64,000 bases of DNA, taken from contig NC_033627.1 in assembly GCF_001540865.1 (NCBI RefSeq), positions 11,819,186 to 11,883,185 of the forward strand. Direction: 5' to 3'. The notes beneath the pieces are model-generated. The model worked only from the letters and a program-made list of their open reading frames with translations. It had not been told where the DNA came from and made no database searches. The translations under genes and the position numbers were made by a program. This stretch comes from Ananas comosus. Its lineage: Eukaryota > Streptophyta > Magnoliopsida > Poales > Bromeliaceae. Below are positions 26,040-37,677 of this stretch, one piece after another (position 1 is the first letter of the stretch; every line of letters begins with the position of its first letter).

Positions 26040-26620
26040 GATGAATTGGAGCATTAATTCTGATCAAATCAAAACAAAAGAAGTAGAAAAATCTAAAGCC
26101 AAACCTAATTTAAACCCTAAGTAATGTGTATAACGAATTCAGAGAACTCGATCGACTTGAATCAATCGATTTTGAGTAACAAAAGATGAAATAAATCAAA
26201 ATTATCAGAAATTGCAAAGAACCTAGATGAATTTGAGCTTTAATTCTGATTAAACTCAACCGAAAAAAGAGGATCAAATCCAAATCTTAATTAAACCCCG
26301 ACAATCACTCCACCGATCAACTTACCTAATTCGATCCGAATGAACAACAAAAAATTAACGAAACTATTAAAAAATTGATAGATATAGTAGAGATCACGAA
26401 GGGGATTAAAAAGGAAACATACACTGAATTAATCCAACACAGAGAAACGAATTAGGAACGAGTTGGTAAAAACCCAATTATAATTACAAGTTATTTATAT
26501 AGGCCTGGAAAAGTGTATGGAGACCCCTTTAACTACAAGAAATTGGGAAACTGGTCCCTCAACTTTATCCTTTTTAATTCTATATAATTGATAATTAATA
26601 ATTTAACGGTAATAAGATAC
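26040..26620. other. 5' leader and promoter of the BTB gene
   Basis: AT-rich region upstream of the BTB start with several CAATC- and GAATT-rich stretches and poly-A tracts. I cannot place a TATA box or transcription start with confidence. No open frame of note. Confidence 0.4.
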
Positions 26621-26935
26621 ATAACTTATCTGAACTATAAACAATTTCTAATCGACTATGCGACCTTTCAAAATTTTAATTTATTTGATTTGAGTAAGTT
26701 GATACTATTTTGAGTTCAAAATATAAGTTAATTACTTGATTTCATAAATTTATAATTGCGAAAATTGTATGAATAAAATTGTAAAGATGAACAGTGTATT
26801 TAAATTTTAAAGTTAAAGTGCCGTTAATTGACTCAAATCAAACAAATTATAAGGTTGAATAGTAAAATCAAAATTTTGAAAAATTGATTAGTCGATTCAG
26901 AATAGTCCATAATCCGGATAAGTTTTGTGCTATTT
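26621..26935. mobile_element. foldback repeat, family F copy 1
   Basis: The two halves are imperfect inverted copies: a CAAAATTTTAATTTATTTGA-type phrase at the left reappears inverted near 26850-26885. Related pieces lie at about 33241-33520, 38620-38965 and 48536-48690 (partial). Short, AT-rich and non-coding, so a MITE family. Ends and target duplications are not clear. Confidence 0.6.
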
Positions 26936-26945
26936 TACCTAATTT

Positions 26946-28536
26946 AAAATTTACAAGTTAATTTCGTCAAAATTTTGATAAAATTTTAGCTCTATTAGTT
27001 ATTATATTTGTTGATCATTCCAATTTTATTTACTAAAAATAATTTAAAACAAAAAAAATTATAGCTATAAATATTTTTAGAAATAAACTAGAGATGTTGC
27101 TCCTCGTCGTTCTGATGATGAAGCATCTGAATTAATGACTAGTATATAACTTAAGGGTAAATTGCATTGTTACCTCTTGAACTTTTGGCGAAGTTTCACT
27201 TTATTCCTCGAACTCCTAAAATGGACATCTAACCCCCTAAACTCTAATATTTCATTCATATTATCCCTTCCGTCAATTTTCCGTCAAGCTCCGTTAACCG
27301 GAAACTGATGGAATGGATAAAACGAATGAAATATTAGAGTTTAGGATATTAAATATCTATTTTAGGAGTTTGGGGGGTTAAGTGAAACTCGCCAAAAGTT
27401 CACGAGGTAGCAGTGCAATTTACTTCTAGGACTCTTGACTGTAAATTATTTTATAATAATATGCTACTTATGGATTGACTACTAACCCTCAAGTTAGTGA
27501 TCATGTTTGATTTTGAATTTATATATATTTTTTATCCTAAAATAAATTATACAATAATTTATTCTATATTTTATTGTAATAAAATAAAAGCGAAAGAAAT
27601 TAATTAGAGTGGCTTAAAGATAAAAAAAAGAGCGATACAACTACTTACAATACTCGAACAATCTACTGTTCTGATGTACTCGCTAATATGGTTGATTTAC
27701 AATAGGTGTTCTCACTCGGATATAGAGATTTTAATTCTCANAAATTTACAAGTTAATTTCGTCAAAATTTTGATAAAATTTTAGCTCTATTAGTTATTAT
27801 ATTTGTTGATCATTCCAATTTTATTTACTAAAAATAATTAAAAACAAAAAAATTATAGCTATAAATATTTTTAGAAATAAACTAGAGATGTTGCTCCTCG
27901 TTGTTCTGATGATGAAGCATCTGAATCGATGACTAGTATATAACTTAAGGGTAAATTGTATTGTTACCCTCTGAACTTTTGGCGATGTTTCACTTTACCC
28001 CTCGAACTCCTAAAATGGACATCTAACCCCCTAAACTCTAATATTTTATTCATGTTACCCATTCCGTGAATTTTCCGTCAAGCTCCGTTAACCGGAAACT
28101 GATGGAATGGATAAAATGAATGAAATATTAGAGTTTAGAGTGTTAAATGTCTATTTTAGGAGTTTGGGGGGTTAAGTGAAACGCGCCAAAAGTTCAGGAG
28201 GTAGCAGTTCAATTTACTTCTAGGACTCTTGACTGTAAATTATTTTATAATAATATGTTACTTATAGATTGACTACTAACCCTCAAGTTAGTGATCATGC
28301 TTGATTTTGAATTTATATATATTTTTTATCCTAAAATAAATTATACAATAATTTATCTTATATTTTATTGTAATAAAATAAAAGCGAAAGAAATTAATTA
28401 GAGTGGCTAAAAGATAAAAAAAGAGCAATACTAACTACTTACAATACTCGAACAATCTACTGTTCTGATGTACTCGCTAATATGGTTGATTTACAATAGG
28501 TGTTTTCACTCGGATATAGAGATTTTAATTCTCAGT
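26946..28536. repeat. direct duplication of about 795 bp across the n at 27741
   Basis: 26946-27740 is repeated as 27742 to about 28536 with scattered substitutions. The second copy begins immediately after the single n, the same pattern seen at the other gaps. This is best explained as two haplotypes or overlapping contig ends placed side by side; a true tandem duplication is less likely. Confidence 0.8.
27155..27424. mobile_element. foldback MITE, family B copy 1
   Basis: About 270 bp with inverted ends GGGTAAATTGCATTGTTACC and GGTAGCAGTGCAATTTAC. It folds on itself around a centre near CCGTTAACCGG. Other copies are at 27949-28218 (its duplicate), 29216-29486, 29736-30006 and 31011-31281. 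Non-coding. Confidence 0.8.
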
Positions 28537-29486
28537 TAATTTTCTGTAGTATTCGTTTATTCTTTTTATCTTTAGAAGTATTGTTCTAAAACATTATAAC
28601 ATATTATTTTATATTTTTATATTAAAAATTTTTAATTAGCTGAAATGAAGTACAAAAATTTTATTTTAGCCTACAATAAAATTACATTGCATAGTTTCGT
28701 AAGAAATAAGTGCATTTTCTAATAAAATATTATTTTATATTTTTATATTAAAATTTTTTAATTGGTTGAAATGATGTACAAAAATTTTATTTTAGACTAC
28801 AATAAAATTACATTGCATAGTTTCATAGAAAATAAGTGTATTTTCTATAACAATGCTTCTAAAGATAAAAGGAACAAACGAATACTAAAGAAAATTAACT
28901 GAGAATTAAAATCTCTATATCCTAGTAAGAACACCTATTGTAAATCAACAATATTAGCGAGTACATTAGGACAGTAGAGTGTTCAAGTATCGTAGATAGT
29001 TAGTATCACTATTTTCTTATCTTTAAGCCACTCTAATTCATTTCTTTCACTTTTATTTTATTACAATAAAATATAGGATAAATTATGGTATGATTTATTT
29101 TAGAATAAAAAATATATATAAATTCAAAATCAAGCTTGATCACTAACTTGAGAGTTAGTAGTCAATCCATAAGTAACATATTATAATAAAATAATTTATA
29201 GTCAAGAGTCCTACAGGGTAAATTGCACTGCTACCTCCTGAACTTTTGGCGGGTTTCACTTAACCCCTAAACTCCTAAAATAGACATCTAACACCCTAAA
29301 CTCTAATATTTCATTCGTTTTACTCCTTTCGTCAGTTTTCAGTTAACGGAGCTTGACGGGAAATTGACGGAAGGGGTAATATGAATGAAATATTAGAGTT
29401 TAGGGTGTTAGATATCCATTTTAGGAGTTCAAGGGGTAAAGTGAAACTTCGCCAAAAGTTCAGGGGGGTAACAATGCAATTTACCC
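27949..29486. repeat. large palindrome with family B MITEs at both ends
   Basis: Arms of roughly 370 bp (28218-28590 and 28847-29215) are reverse complements and surround a loop of about 255 bp. The loop holds two direct copies of a 113-bp unit ending in CATTGCATAGTTTC. Each arm ends outside in a family B element (27949-28218 and 29216-29486). The whole is about 1.5 kb of foldback DNA, either one large foldback transposon or nested insertions. Confidence 0.7.
29216..29486. mobile_element. foldback MITE, family B copy 3
   Basis: Begins GGGTAAATTGCACTGCTACC and ends GGTAACAATGCAATTTACCC. It forms the right outer end of the large palindrome. Confidence 0.75.
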
Positions 29487-29735
29487 CAAAGTTATATTTG
29501 TAAAACTAATCCTCCTTTTACCACGTAGGTGGGAGGGCGAATATTTTTTATGAAAGCGGTGAATCGTNGCTTTTATTTTATTACAATAAAATATAGGATA
29601 AATTATGGTATGATTTATTTTAGAATAAAAAATATATATAAATTCAAAATCAAGCTTGATCACTAACTTGAGAGTTAGTAGTCAATCCATAAGTAACATA
29701 TTATAATAAAATAATTTATAGTCACGAGTCCTACA

Positions 29736-30006
29736 GAGTAAATTGCACTGCTACCTTCTGAACTTTTGGCGAGTTTCACTTAACCCCCGAAACTCCTAAA
29801 ATGGACATCTAACATCCTAAACTCTAATATTTAATTCGTTTTACCCCTTCCGTCAGTTTCCGGTTAATGGAGCTTGACGGAAAACTGATGGAAGGGGTAA
29901 CATGAATGAAATATTAAAGTTTAGAGGGTTAGATGTCAATTTTAGAAGTTCGATGGGTAAAGTCAAACTTCGTCAAAAGTTCAAGGGGTAATAATGCAAT
30001 TTACCC
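29736..30006. mobile_element. foldback MITE, family B copy 4
   Basis: Same ends and internal palindrome as the other family B copies. It sits in the putative haplotype contig 29569-30849 and corresponds to the copy at 31011-31281. Confidence 0.75.
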
Positions 30007-30482
30007 TATAACTTAACGATTTAAACTTTTTAAAAAACATATTTGTAATTTTCCAATAATATTTGGCTATTATTCATGGCAGTTCCAAAATTACTAATTT
30101 TTAATAACTAATATGAAATTAATTTGAGAATATTTGATAACTAAACAAATAATGCGAGAAAAGTAGGAAATTTCATTTATAATTTATTTAAAGTTAAAAT
30201 AATCTAAATTATATTTAACGATGTCGATAGATATCTGAGGTGCTACATCGTCAAAATCAAATACGAAAGTGTATTTTTCTGATTAGTTCTAGAAGTTTCC
30301 AGCTTAATTCAATATAAGAATATTATTAGTAAATTTGAAAGCAAATATGTAATTAAGATACCTAAATTTAAAACATTTAAAATTAAGAAGGTATCTAAGG
30401 AGCGATTTGGAATCGTCCAAGAGGTGCGGGTTCTCCATGCATTTTTCACTCTTGTGTAAATTATGGCCCTACATTCTTATAA

Positions 30483-30849
30483 GGGTTAATTGCATACAGG
30501 TCCCCGCATATATAATGAATTTTTAAATATATACCTTTAAAGTTCAAATTTTATAAGTTATTTTAGCAAAAATTTTAATGTTTTCGGGTATGACCCTCTG
30601 ATTTGTTACGGTTAGAAAACCATTAGAAAACTACTTATATTTTCAGTTTTACTATCATAAGTATGTTCTTCAAAATATTATAACAGTGTAATATAAGAGG
30701 GATAAAAATGTCAAAAATTAATCACGGTAAAATATTTAACCAATGGTTAACTAAACTTTTCTAATCGATTCTAACGACAGAGACATATATGAAAATATTA
30801 GAACTTTTGCAGAAATAATTTATAAATATTAAACTTTATAGGGATAAAT
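30483..30849. mobile_element. family C MITE, truncated by gap
   Basis: Starts GGGTTAATTGCATACAGG and is cut off by the n at 30850. It is the haplotype counterpart of the complete element at 31759-32169. Confidence 0.7.
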
Positions 30850-31010
30850 NTTTTATTACAATAAAATATAGGATAAATTATGGTATGATTTATTTTAGAA
30901 TAAAAAATATATATAAATTCAAAATCAAGCTTGATCACTAACTTGAGAGTTAGTAGTCAATCCATAAGTAACATATTATAATAAAATAATTTATAGTCAC
31001 GAGTCCTACA

Positions 31011-31281
31011 GGGTAAATTGCACTGCTACCTCCTGAACTTTTGGCGAGTTTCACTTAACCCCCCAAACTCCTAAAATAGACATCTAACACCCTAAACTCT
31101 AATATTTAATTCGTTTTACTCATTCCGCCAGTTTCCGGTTAATGGAACTTGACGGAAAACTGACGGAAGGGGTAACATGAATGAAATATTAAAGTTTAGG
31201 GGGTTAGATACCCATTTTAAGAGTTCGAGGGGTAAAGTGAAATTTCGCCAAAAGTTCAAGAGGTAATAATGTAATTTACCC
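31011..31281. mobile_element. foldback MITE, family B copy 5
   Basis: Begins GGGTAAATTGCACTGCTACC and ends with TAATTTACCC. Same palindromic body as the others. Confidence 0.75.
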
Positions 31282-31758
31282 TATAACTTAACTATTTAAA
31301 CTTTTTAAAAAACATATCTGTAATTTTCCAATAATATTTGGCTATTATTCATGGCGGTTCCAAAATTACTAATTTTTAATAACTAATATGAAATTAATTT
31401 GAGAATATTTGATAACTAAACAAATAATGCGAGAAAAGTAGGAAATTTGATTTATAATTTATTTAAAGTTAAAATAGTCTAAATTATATTTAACGATGTC
31501 GATAGATATATGAGGTGCTACATCGTCAAAATCAAATACCAAAGTTTATTTTTCTAATTAGTTCTAGAAGTTTCCAGCTTAATTCAATATAAGAATATTA
31601 TTAGTAAATTTGAAAGCAAATATGTAATAAAGATACCTAAATTTAAAACATTTAAAATTAAGAAGGTATCTAAGGAGCGATTTGGAATCGTCCAAGAGGT
31701 GCGGGTATCTCCATGCATTTTTCACTCTTGCGTAAATTATGGCCCTACATTCTTATAA

Positions 31759-32169
31759 GGATTAATTGCATACAGGTCCCTGTATATGTAACGAATTTAT
31801 AAATATATCCCTATAAAGTTCAAATTTTCTAAGTTATTCTAGCAAAAATTCTAATGTTTTCAGATATGACCCTCTGATTTGTTACGGTTAGAGAATCATT
31901 AGAAAACTGCTTATATTTTCAGTTTTACTATCATAAATATGTTCTTCTAAAAATTATAACAGTATAATATAAGAGGGGTAAAAATGTCAAAAATTAATCA
32001 CGGTAAAGTATTTAACCAATGGTTAACTAAACTTTTCTAATCGATTCTAACGACAGAGACATAGCTGAAAATATTAGGACTTTTGCAGGAATAATTTATA
32101 AATATTAAACTTTATAGGAATATATCTACAATTTATTATATTTACGGGGACCTGTATGCAATTAAACCC
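31759..32169. mobile_element. family C MITE, Mutator-like, with perfect 9-bp target duplication
   Basis: 411 bp. The left end GGATTAATTGCATACAGG is inverse to the right end CCTGTATGCAATTAAACCC. It is flanked on both sides by TTCTTATAA (31750-31758 and 32170-32178). A 9-bp duplication is the mark of Mutator superfamily insertions. Related elements lie at 30483-30849, 37268-37639, 39341-39738, about 40253-40445 and 63338-63927. Confidence 0.88.
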
Positions 32170-32605
32170 TTCTTATAATAATGGGCACCTTAACAAACAA
32201 AATATCCAAAACAAGTGGCTAAGGAAAATGAATTTTAAAAAATGGTGGAAAAAATTGGCACCACAAATTTATTAGCAATTAATTAATTTTTATTTTTAGG
32301 TGGAAAAAAATATATTTTTTGTTTGACTTTTTCTTCGAAGGATAAGATCAGGTGAGCAGGGAGTAGCTGTCACAGGTCAGCATCTACAAGATGGCACAGC
32401 AGTTTTTTTGTTTTTTTTTATGTTTTAAAATTCTGATCATCCTGATGAGTTAATAAAGTGATTTAATTCATTTTATTAAAGTGGATAAGTTAAAAATCTA
32501 TTTTGAACTGCATGAACCGGCAGTTTAACCAGTGAACTGGGTTAGTTCTAAAAAAATTGGCTGTGTTTTTTTTATTTTTTTGCTTCATTAGTGTTATTAA
32601 ATTTT

Positions 32606-32957
32606 AGGAAAAACTTCAAACAAACTCCTTGTGGTTTCGTAGTTTCTCACTTTACCCCCCTGTGGTTTAAAATGTATCAATTTACCTCCTGTAGTTTCGT
32701 TTTTATCTTTTCGATAGCTTTTTCGTTAATATTTCATTAAATTATATACAAAAAACTTTAGATACCCATCTAGATTTATCAAAAATTCACTTTAGTATCC
32801 TTTAATTTTAACTTTATCACTGATTTAAGAAAAAAAATAATGAAATTGATAAGAAAAGAGAAAAAAGAAACCACGGGGGGCAAATTGATACGTTTTAAAC
32901 CACAGCGGGGCAAAGTGAGAACTACGAAACCATAGGTGGGGTTTTTGAAGTTTTCCC
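32606..32957. mobile_element. foldback MITE, family A copy 2, perfect 8-bp target duplication
   Basis: 352 bp with ends AGGAAAAACTTCAAA and TTTGAAGTTTTCCC, flanked by TAAATTTT at 32598-32605 and 32958-32965. The body is palindromic and closely related to 5494-5848. The 8-bp duplication supports an hAT-type origin. Confidence 0.87.
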
Positions 32958-32965
32958 TAAATTTT

Positions 32966-33671
32966 TTATATTTATTATAAAATTTAAATTTTGAAAAATT
33001 TTATCTGTTTAATTTGATTGAAAATTAATATTCTATAATTAAGTATAATAAATAAAAATAATATTATTATTAATATTAATATATTTCAATATAATAAAAT
33101 TAAAAAAATAATTAAATATTTATGATGCCTTGCAGATGTCACTTTTGCAGTGTTGAGTTATGATTTTTGACCTGGTAACACTTTCGGATCGCTATTTGAC
33201 TTAGTTTTTGAAATATTATTTTTATTTTATAAAAATATACATAACTTGCATGAAGTGTGGAGCATTTTGATTTTGGTTATTCAGCCTTTTAAAATTTTTA
33301 TTTTACTCTCAAATCTTTCAATTTGTTTTGATTCGAGTCAATCAATAATAGTTTAACTTTAAAATTTGAAATGTTATTTATATTTATAAGTTTAGTTAGA
33401 ATACTTTATGCAATTCTCACAACTATAAATATAATAAATTAAGTAATTGGCTTGAATTTTAAAGTTAAAATGTCGTTAACTGACTCAAATTAAACAAATT
33501 AAAAAGTTACATAGTATAATTCAAATAAAGTTTTGTATGTTTTTTTTTTTTTTTACTTTCCTTTTTTTGGGGCAATTCCAAACCTTTCCCTCTAAAATTT
33601 CAAAATATCAAAATACCCCTCCAAAGTTGGAAATATCACCATTACCTCTATAAACATACAAATATATCACC
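32966..33671. other. AT-rich intergenic with family F remnant
   Basis: Low-complexity AT DNA. About 33241-33520 is a diverged family F foldback repeat. There are no coding signs. Confidence 0.5.
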
Positions 33672-33688
33672 AATATCGTACAAGGATA

Positions 33689-33801
33689 CTGAATGAACGA
33701 AGCCTTGATGCCTCACCCATGTAGCTTAATTCACATCCTGAATAAATGAAGCGAGTAGCATGCTAACTTTTTCTTAAAATAAATAAATAAATAAATAAAT
33801 A
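33689..33801 (+). mobile_element. short retroposon (SINE-like) with 17-bp target duplication and AAAT tail
   Basis: 113 bp inserted between two perfect copies of AATATCGTACAAGGATA (33672-33688 and 33802-33818). The insert ends in seven or so AAAT units, the usual 3' tail of target-primed reverse transcription. The head (starting CTGAATGAACGAAG) shows no obvious tRNA promoter boxes, so it may be a 5'-truncated SINE or LINE end. Confidence 0.8.
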
Positions 33802-34692
33802 AATATCGTACAAGGATATAAAATTACCATCAATGCCCCTAATCCCTGAACACTTTTATTACCAATACCCCTAACCCTAAGCCCTCTTATAAAATTTAAA
33901 ATTTTAAATAAAAATTGTAAAACTGACACATTGAAAGAGTAAGGATAAACTTATAATTTTACATAATATACAAGATAAACCGCCATCAGTAATATGAGAT
34001 ACCCATTCTTCGCTTGATAATATTTTCGATGTAATCCTGCATTATCTGTAATGCTATATTACCGATCAGATTACGAACTGGATGAACCAAATGCAGTAGT
34101 TCTGACTTCTGACAGGATTTCTTGTAATCTTGGCAGGACAATCCGAACCAAACACACCAAAAATTTTAAGTCCTCTTATATATTATACATCTAACTTATT
34201 CAATGGGTGGGTTTGATTCGGTACTCACATTATTTGACTAGCAAAAAATTCTCATCCATTAGATATATTCTTATATTATAATAATTTTATATGTATTTCT
34301 ATAAAATTTTAAAAATACACACTTATCCCTCTATTTTAATAATTACTAAAAATTTTCAAGCTTTACAACATTCAAATTTATTTAGAAAAACTGATAATTA
34401 TTAGTTGACCGTTAAATTTTCATGAGTTTCTCCTAAACTTCTAGTAGTTTACAAACTATGGTACATTAGATTTCTATTAATTATATAATTAATAGTTTCT
34501 GAATTTTATGTTTTTTTTTATGGATTGTATTAAGTATGAATTAAAATTTTAGAATGTAAATTAGCTAGATGTAAAATATGTAAGCATAGCATAACTTGGT
34601 AGAGAAATAAAGCGGGAATAATAGTAGATATTCCACACTATCCTTCTCAAAATTAAGTAGAAAAAATTTATTTTTTACATACTTATTTTTGA

Positions 34693-35491
34693 GGGGCAAT
34701 TGCCTATATACCCCTGAAAAGTTTCTGGTTTTCTTATTTACCCCTCTTAGAAGGCTAATATTGAAAATACCCTTCTTATGTTCCAAGTTTTTCTAAAATA
34801 CCCCTGGAGTTGAGTTCCGTTAGTGAGCTGCCGTTATCTCTGAAAAATTACCATTTTGCCCATTCCAATATACCCTTGTATAGTAACAAACTTTTCTTTT
34901 ATACCCTTCATATAGCAAATACTTTTCTTATTTGCCTTTCAGCCGGATCCGGAGCAGAGGGCGTGTAGGGGTCCGATGGTGTTGCGGCCCTCTTGCTCTC
35001 GGCGCCGGCCAAGGCAGCAGAGGAGGAGAAGGACGATGAGAGCGGCGAGAGATGGGATCGTCGCTGTGGCCCTCTTGCTCCCGGCGCCGGCCAAGGCGGT
35101 GAAGAAGGTGGACGACGGCGACGACGAGAGCAGCGGTGGAAGAGGACGACGAGTGCGATGAGAGGGGTGGTGTTGGAGGTGGAGGTGTGGGAGGAGATGA
35201 GGCGAGGTGGAGGCGGAGGAGCCGGCCGGTGGTGGCGACCAAGTTGGGAAAGAAAGAGGGGATAATCTTAGGGATTAGTATAATAAGGTAGGGGCAAAAT
35301 AGGTATTTTGTTTAGATTTTAACTCTAGTATAGATTTAACCCATGTTTAACCCGAGTTAAGTAACAGGGGATAACTGCGGCGGTATTTTGGAATAACGGT
35401 GGAACATATGAGAAGCATTTTAGAAAGAAAAAAAAAGTAGGGATAGATTGAATATTTCCGAACGCATGAAGGGTATATAGAAAATTATCCC
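34693..35491. mobile_element. 799-bp non-autonomous Mutator-like element carrying GC-rich cargo
   Basis: Left end GGGGCAATTGCCTATATACC and right end reading GGTATATAGAAAATTATCCC are imperfect inverted repeats. Flanking TATTTTTGA occurs at 34684-34692 and 35492-35500, a perfect 9-bp target duplication. The middle (about 34928-35260) is sharply GC-rich in an AT-rich setting and has an imperfect tandem repeat with an 82-bp period around GGCGCCGGCCAAGGC. Open frames on both strands there (Pro/Ser- or Arg-rich) are composition artefacts or a captured exon fragment. This is the pattern of a Pack-MULE. No transposase is present. Confidence 0.85.
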
Positions 35492-35876
35492 TATTTTTGA
35501 AAATAATAATATTAAAGGATGTAACGAAATTGTGCAATTCTCATCATAAATCAAAGCCCAATGAGTGGTGGATCTAAAAAAGTTAACAAATATAATTGTT
35601 AATTAAAATTGAATGGAAATGAAATATGAATCATTTAGCATTACAATTATTCTTTATATTTAATAGATTTTTTAAAAAAAACACTTAGATATTCAAGTTC
35701 ATAACTTTGGGAATCATATTATAGTAGGTTCCACATAGGATCAATGAATGAATTATGAGGTGGGCCCCACTTTTTAAAGATGAGGTAATTTTTTCTTTTT
35801 TTCTTTTTTTGTGAGTGGGTTAAATTGATCCCCATAAATTATAGGATTAACCCTGTCACGTGTTAATTTTGTGTTC

Positions 35877-36117
35877 ATTTAATAATTTGTTAGATATGTT
35901 TTAATACTAAAATAAAAAAAAAATCCTAAAAGTAAAGATTATAATTCTTCAATAGAGATAAAATTACCACGTGACGACGAATTGGGACTCCCCAACTCAT
36001 TCAATGATTTGCTAGATATTTTTCAATACGAGAACTAAAAAAAAGCCCTAAAAGGAAAGATTATAATTCTTCAATAGAGATAAAATTATCGCGTGCCGAC
36101 GAATTAGGGCTCCCCAA
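35877..36117. repeat. tandem duplication of about 120 bp
   Basis: Two adjacent imperfect copies (35877-35994 and 35996-36117), each with GATTATAATTCTTCAATAGA followed by a CGACGAATT..GG phrase. Non-coding. Confidence 0.7.
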
Positions 36118-37267
36118 TGAAGCGTAGTCGGAGAGGACTCCACTCGAGCGCAAGTGACAAAGGACTTAATAGTAAGTACTTGAAAGTCCCAGCTTCAAAG
36201 CCTAGTTTCTTTCACATTTCATTTAAGTTCATTTCTAAAAAAAACAAAGTGGATAATGTATAATATGCTAAAGAACGTACAACATGCTATTTTTCTCTTG
36301 GAAATAAAAAAAAAAACAACCATAGAGGTCCGCCACTGAGCCCAATTAATCAACGGCCTTTGTATAGCGAGAAAGTCTTCTGAGTAACAATCACACCACG
36401 TCAGCAATATGTAGCCAATCAAATATCTCACATTGAGGGAACAGTATAATAAAATATTTTTTTTATAAATCATGATGGGGTGGGTGAACCTAGGGGTTAA
36501 TTGTGATTGATTACGTCACGCCACATAACGTACGTGACTGGCACATTTTAGAATTTTTTTGGTACAGCACAATAATAGCTGTTATTCCATATATGAATTT
36601 TGTAGGAAAAAAAAAAGACAATAAAAAGATAACAATTCACAAGATAGTTTGAGACTAGCGAGTGTAATTTACCAAAAGTTTTTTTACTTTAACCAAGCGT
36701 TACCTAAAATTTGTACATAAAAATATTTTAATTTCTTTCTAAAGATGACAGACACTTAAATTTTCTGAAGCTAAAAGAATCATATGATGATCTCTGTTGT
36801 GTTACAGAAGTTTGGACAACAATTTTTAAAAGCATTGCAATTCACAAAATATCGAATGTTGAGTTTAAAAGTTCAAATATCAAAATACAATTTTAATTTA
36901 CTAAAACAAAATCTCTTTATTGTGCTTGAAATAAATAAAATAATGAACCACAAGAGAAGAACAAACCACTAAAATTAAGAATTGAGCTAAAGTTCCAATT
37001 TATTTCCTTCATGTGAACAATGACACCTAAATCAATTTTTTTTTTCTACATAAATTGTGGAATAAGCTCCAATAAATTGAATCATCACAACCTCCTCTTA
37101 GGTATTAGTTCTCTCATCAACAACTTAGAAACCTATCAATAATACAACACAACAACAACAACAACAACAACAACAACACTAGGTTTCTGCAACACTTTGT
37201 TGCATATGTTTTAGCAACTTATGTTGCACAAATGTAATAATAACACTCCAACATGAGTTAGATCATT

Positions 37268-37639
37268 AGATTAATTTCATACAGTTTCTTACAAATATAG
37301 TGAATGACAAATATATCACTACAAAGTTAAACTTCATGTGTTGTCCCTACAAAAATTCTAATATTTTCAAATATGTCTCTCTGGTTTGTTACCGTTAGAG
37401 AATCGTTTATATTTTCAATTTTGCCATCACAAATATATCTCTCCAAAAGTCATAACAGTATAATATAAGAGGATAAAAATATCAAAAACTAACCAAGATT
37501 AAGTATTTAATCTACAGTTAACAGCAGGAATATATTTGAAAATATCAGAACTTTTGTAGAAATAATATATGAAAGTTGAACTTTATAAAGATATATTTGT
37601 CATTCACTATGTTAGCAGGGACCTGTATGAAATTAACCC
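37268..37639. mobile_element. family C MITE copy
   Basis: Ends GATTAATTTCATACAG and CCTGTATGAAATTAACCC are inverse. It lies about 40 bases downstream of the cyclin stop codon, so it probably falls in the cyclin 3' untranslated region or terminator. Confidence 0.7.
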
Positions 37640-37677
37640 TGGATTCACGTAAATTTGTCAATAAAGCCCTCATAAAA

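Larger units (their letters stand above)
29569..32127. repeat. 1.28 kb contig and its near-identical neighbour (unmerged haplotypes)
   Basis: The contig 29569-30849 lies between two single-n gaps and is repeated almost base for base as 30851 to about 32127, including a family B MITE, the spacer and the start of a family C MITE. The first 480 bases also match 29050-29490. The fact that copies begin exactly after n characters points to haplotype contigs placed in series. Confidence 0.8.

Noticed and set aside
34928..35242. 104-residue Pro/Ser-rich open frame as a gene
   Set aside because: Lies inside the Mutator-like element. The opposite strand has equally long frames, as expected of GC-rich repeated DNA, and there is no domain.
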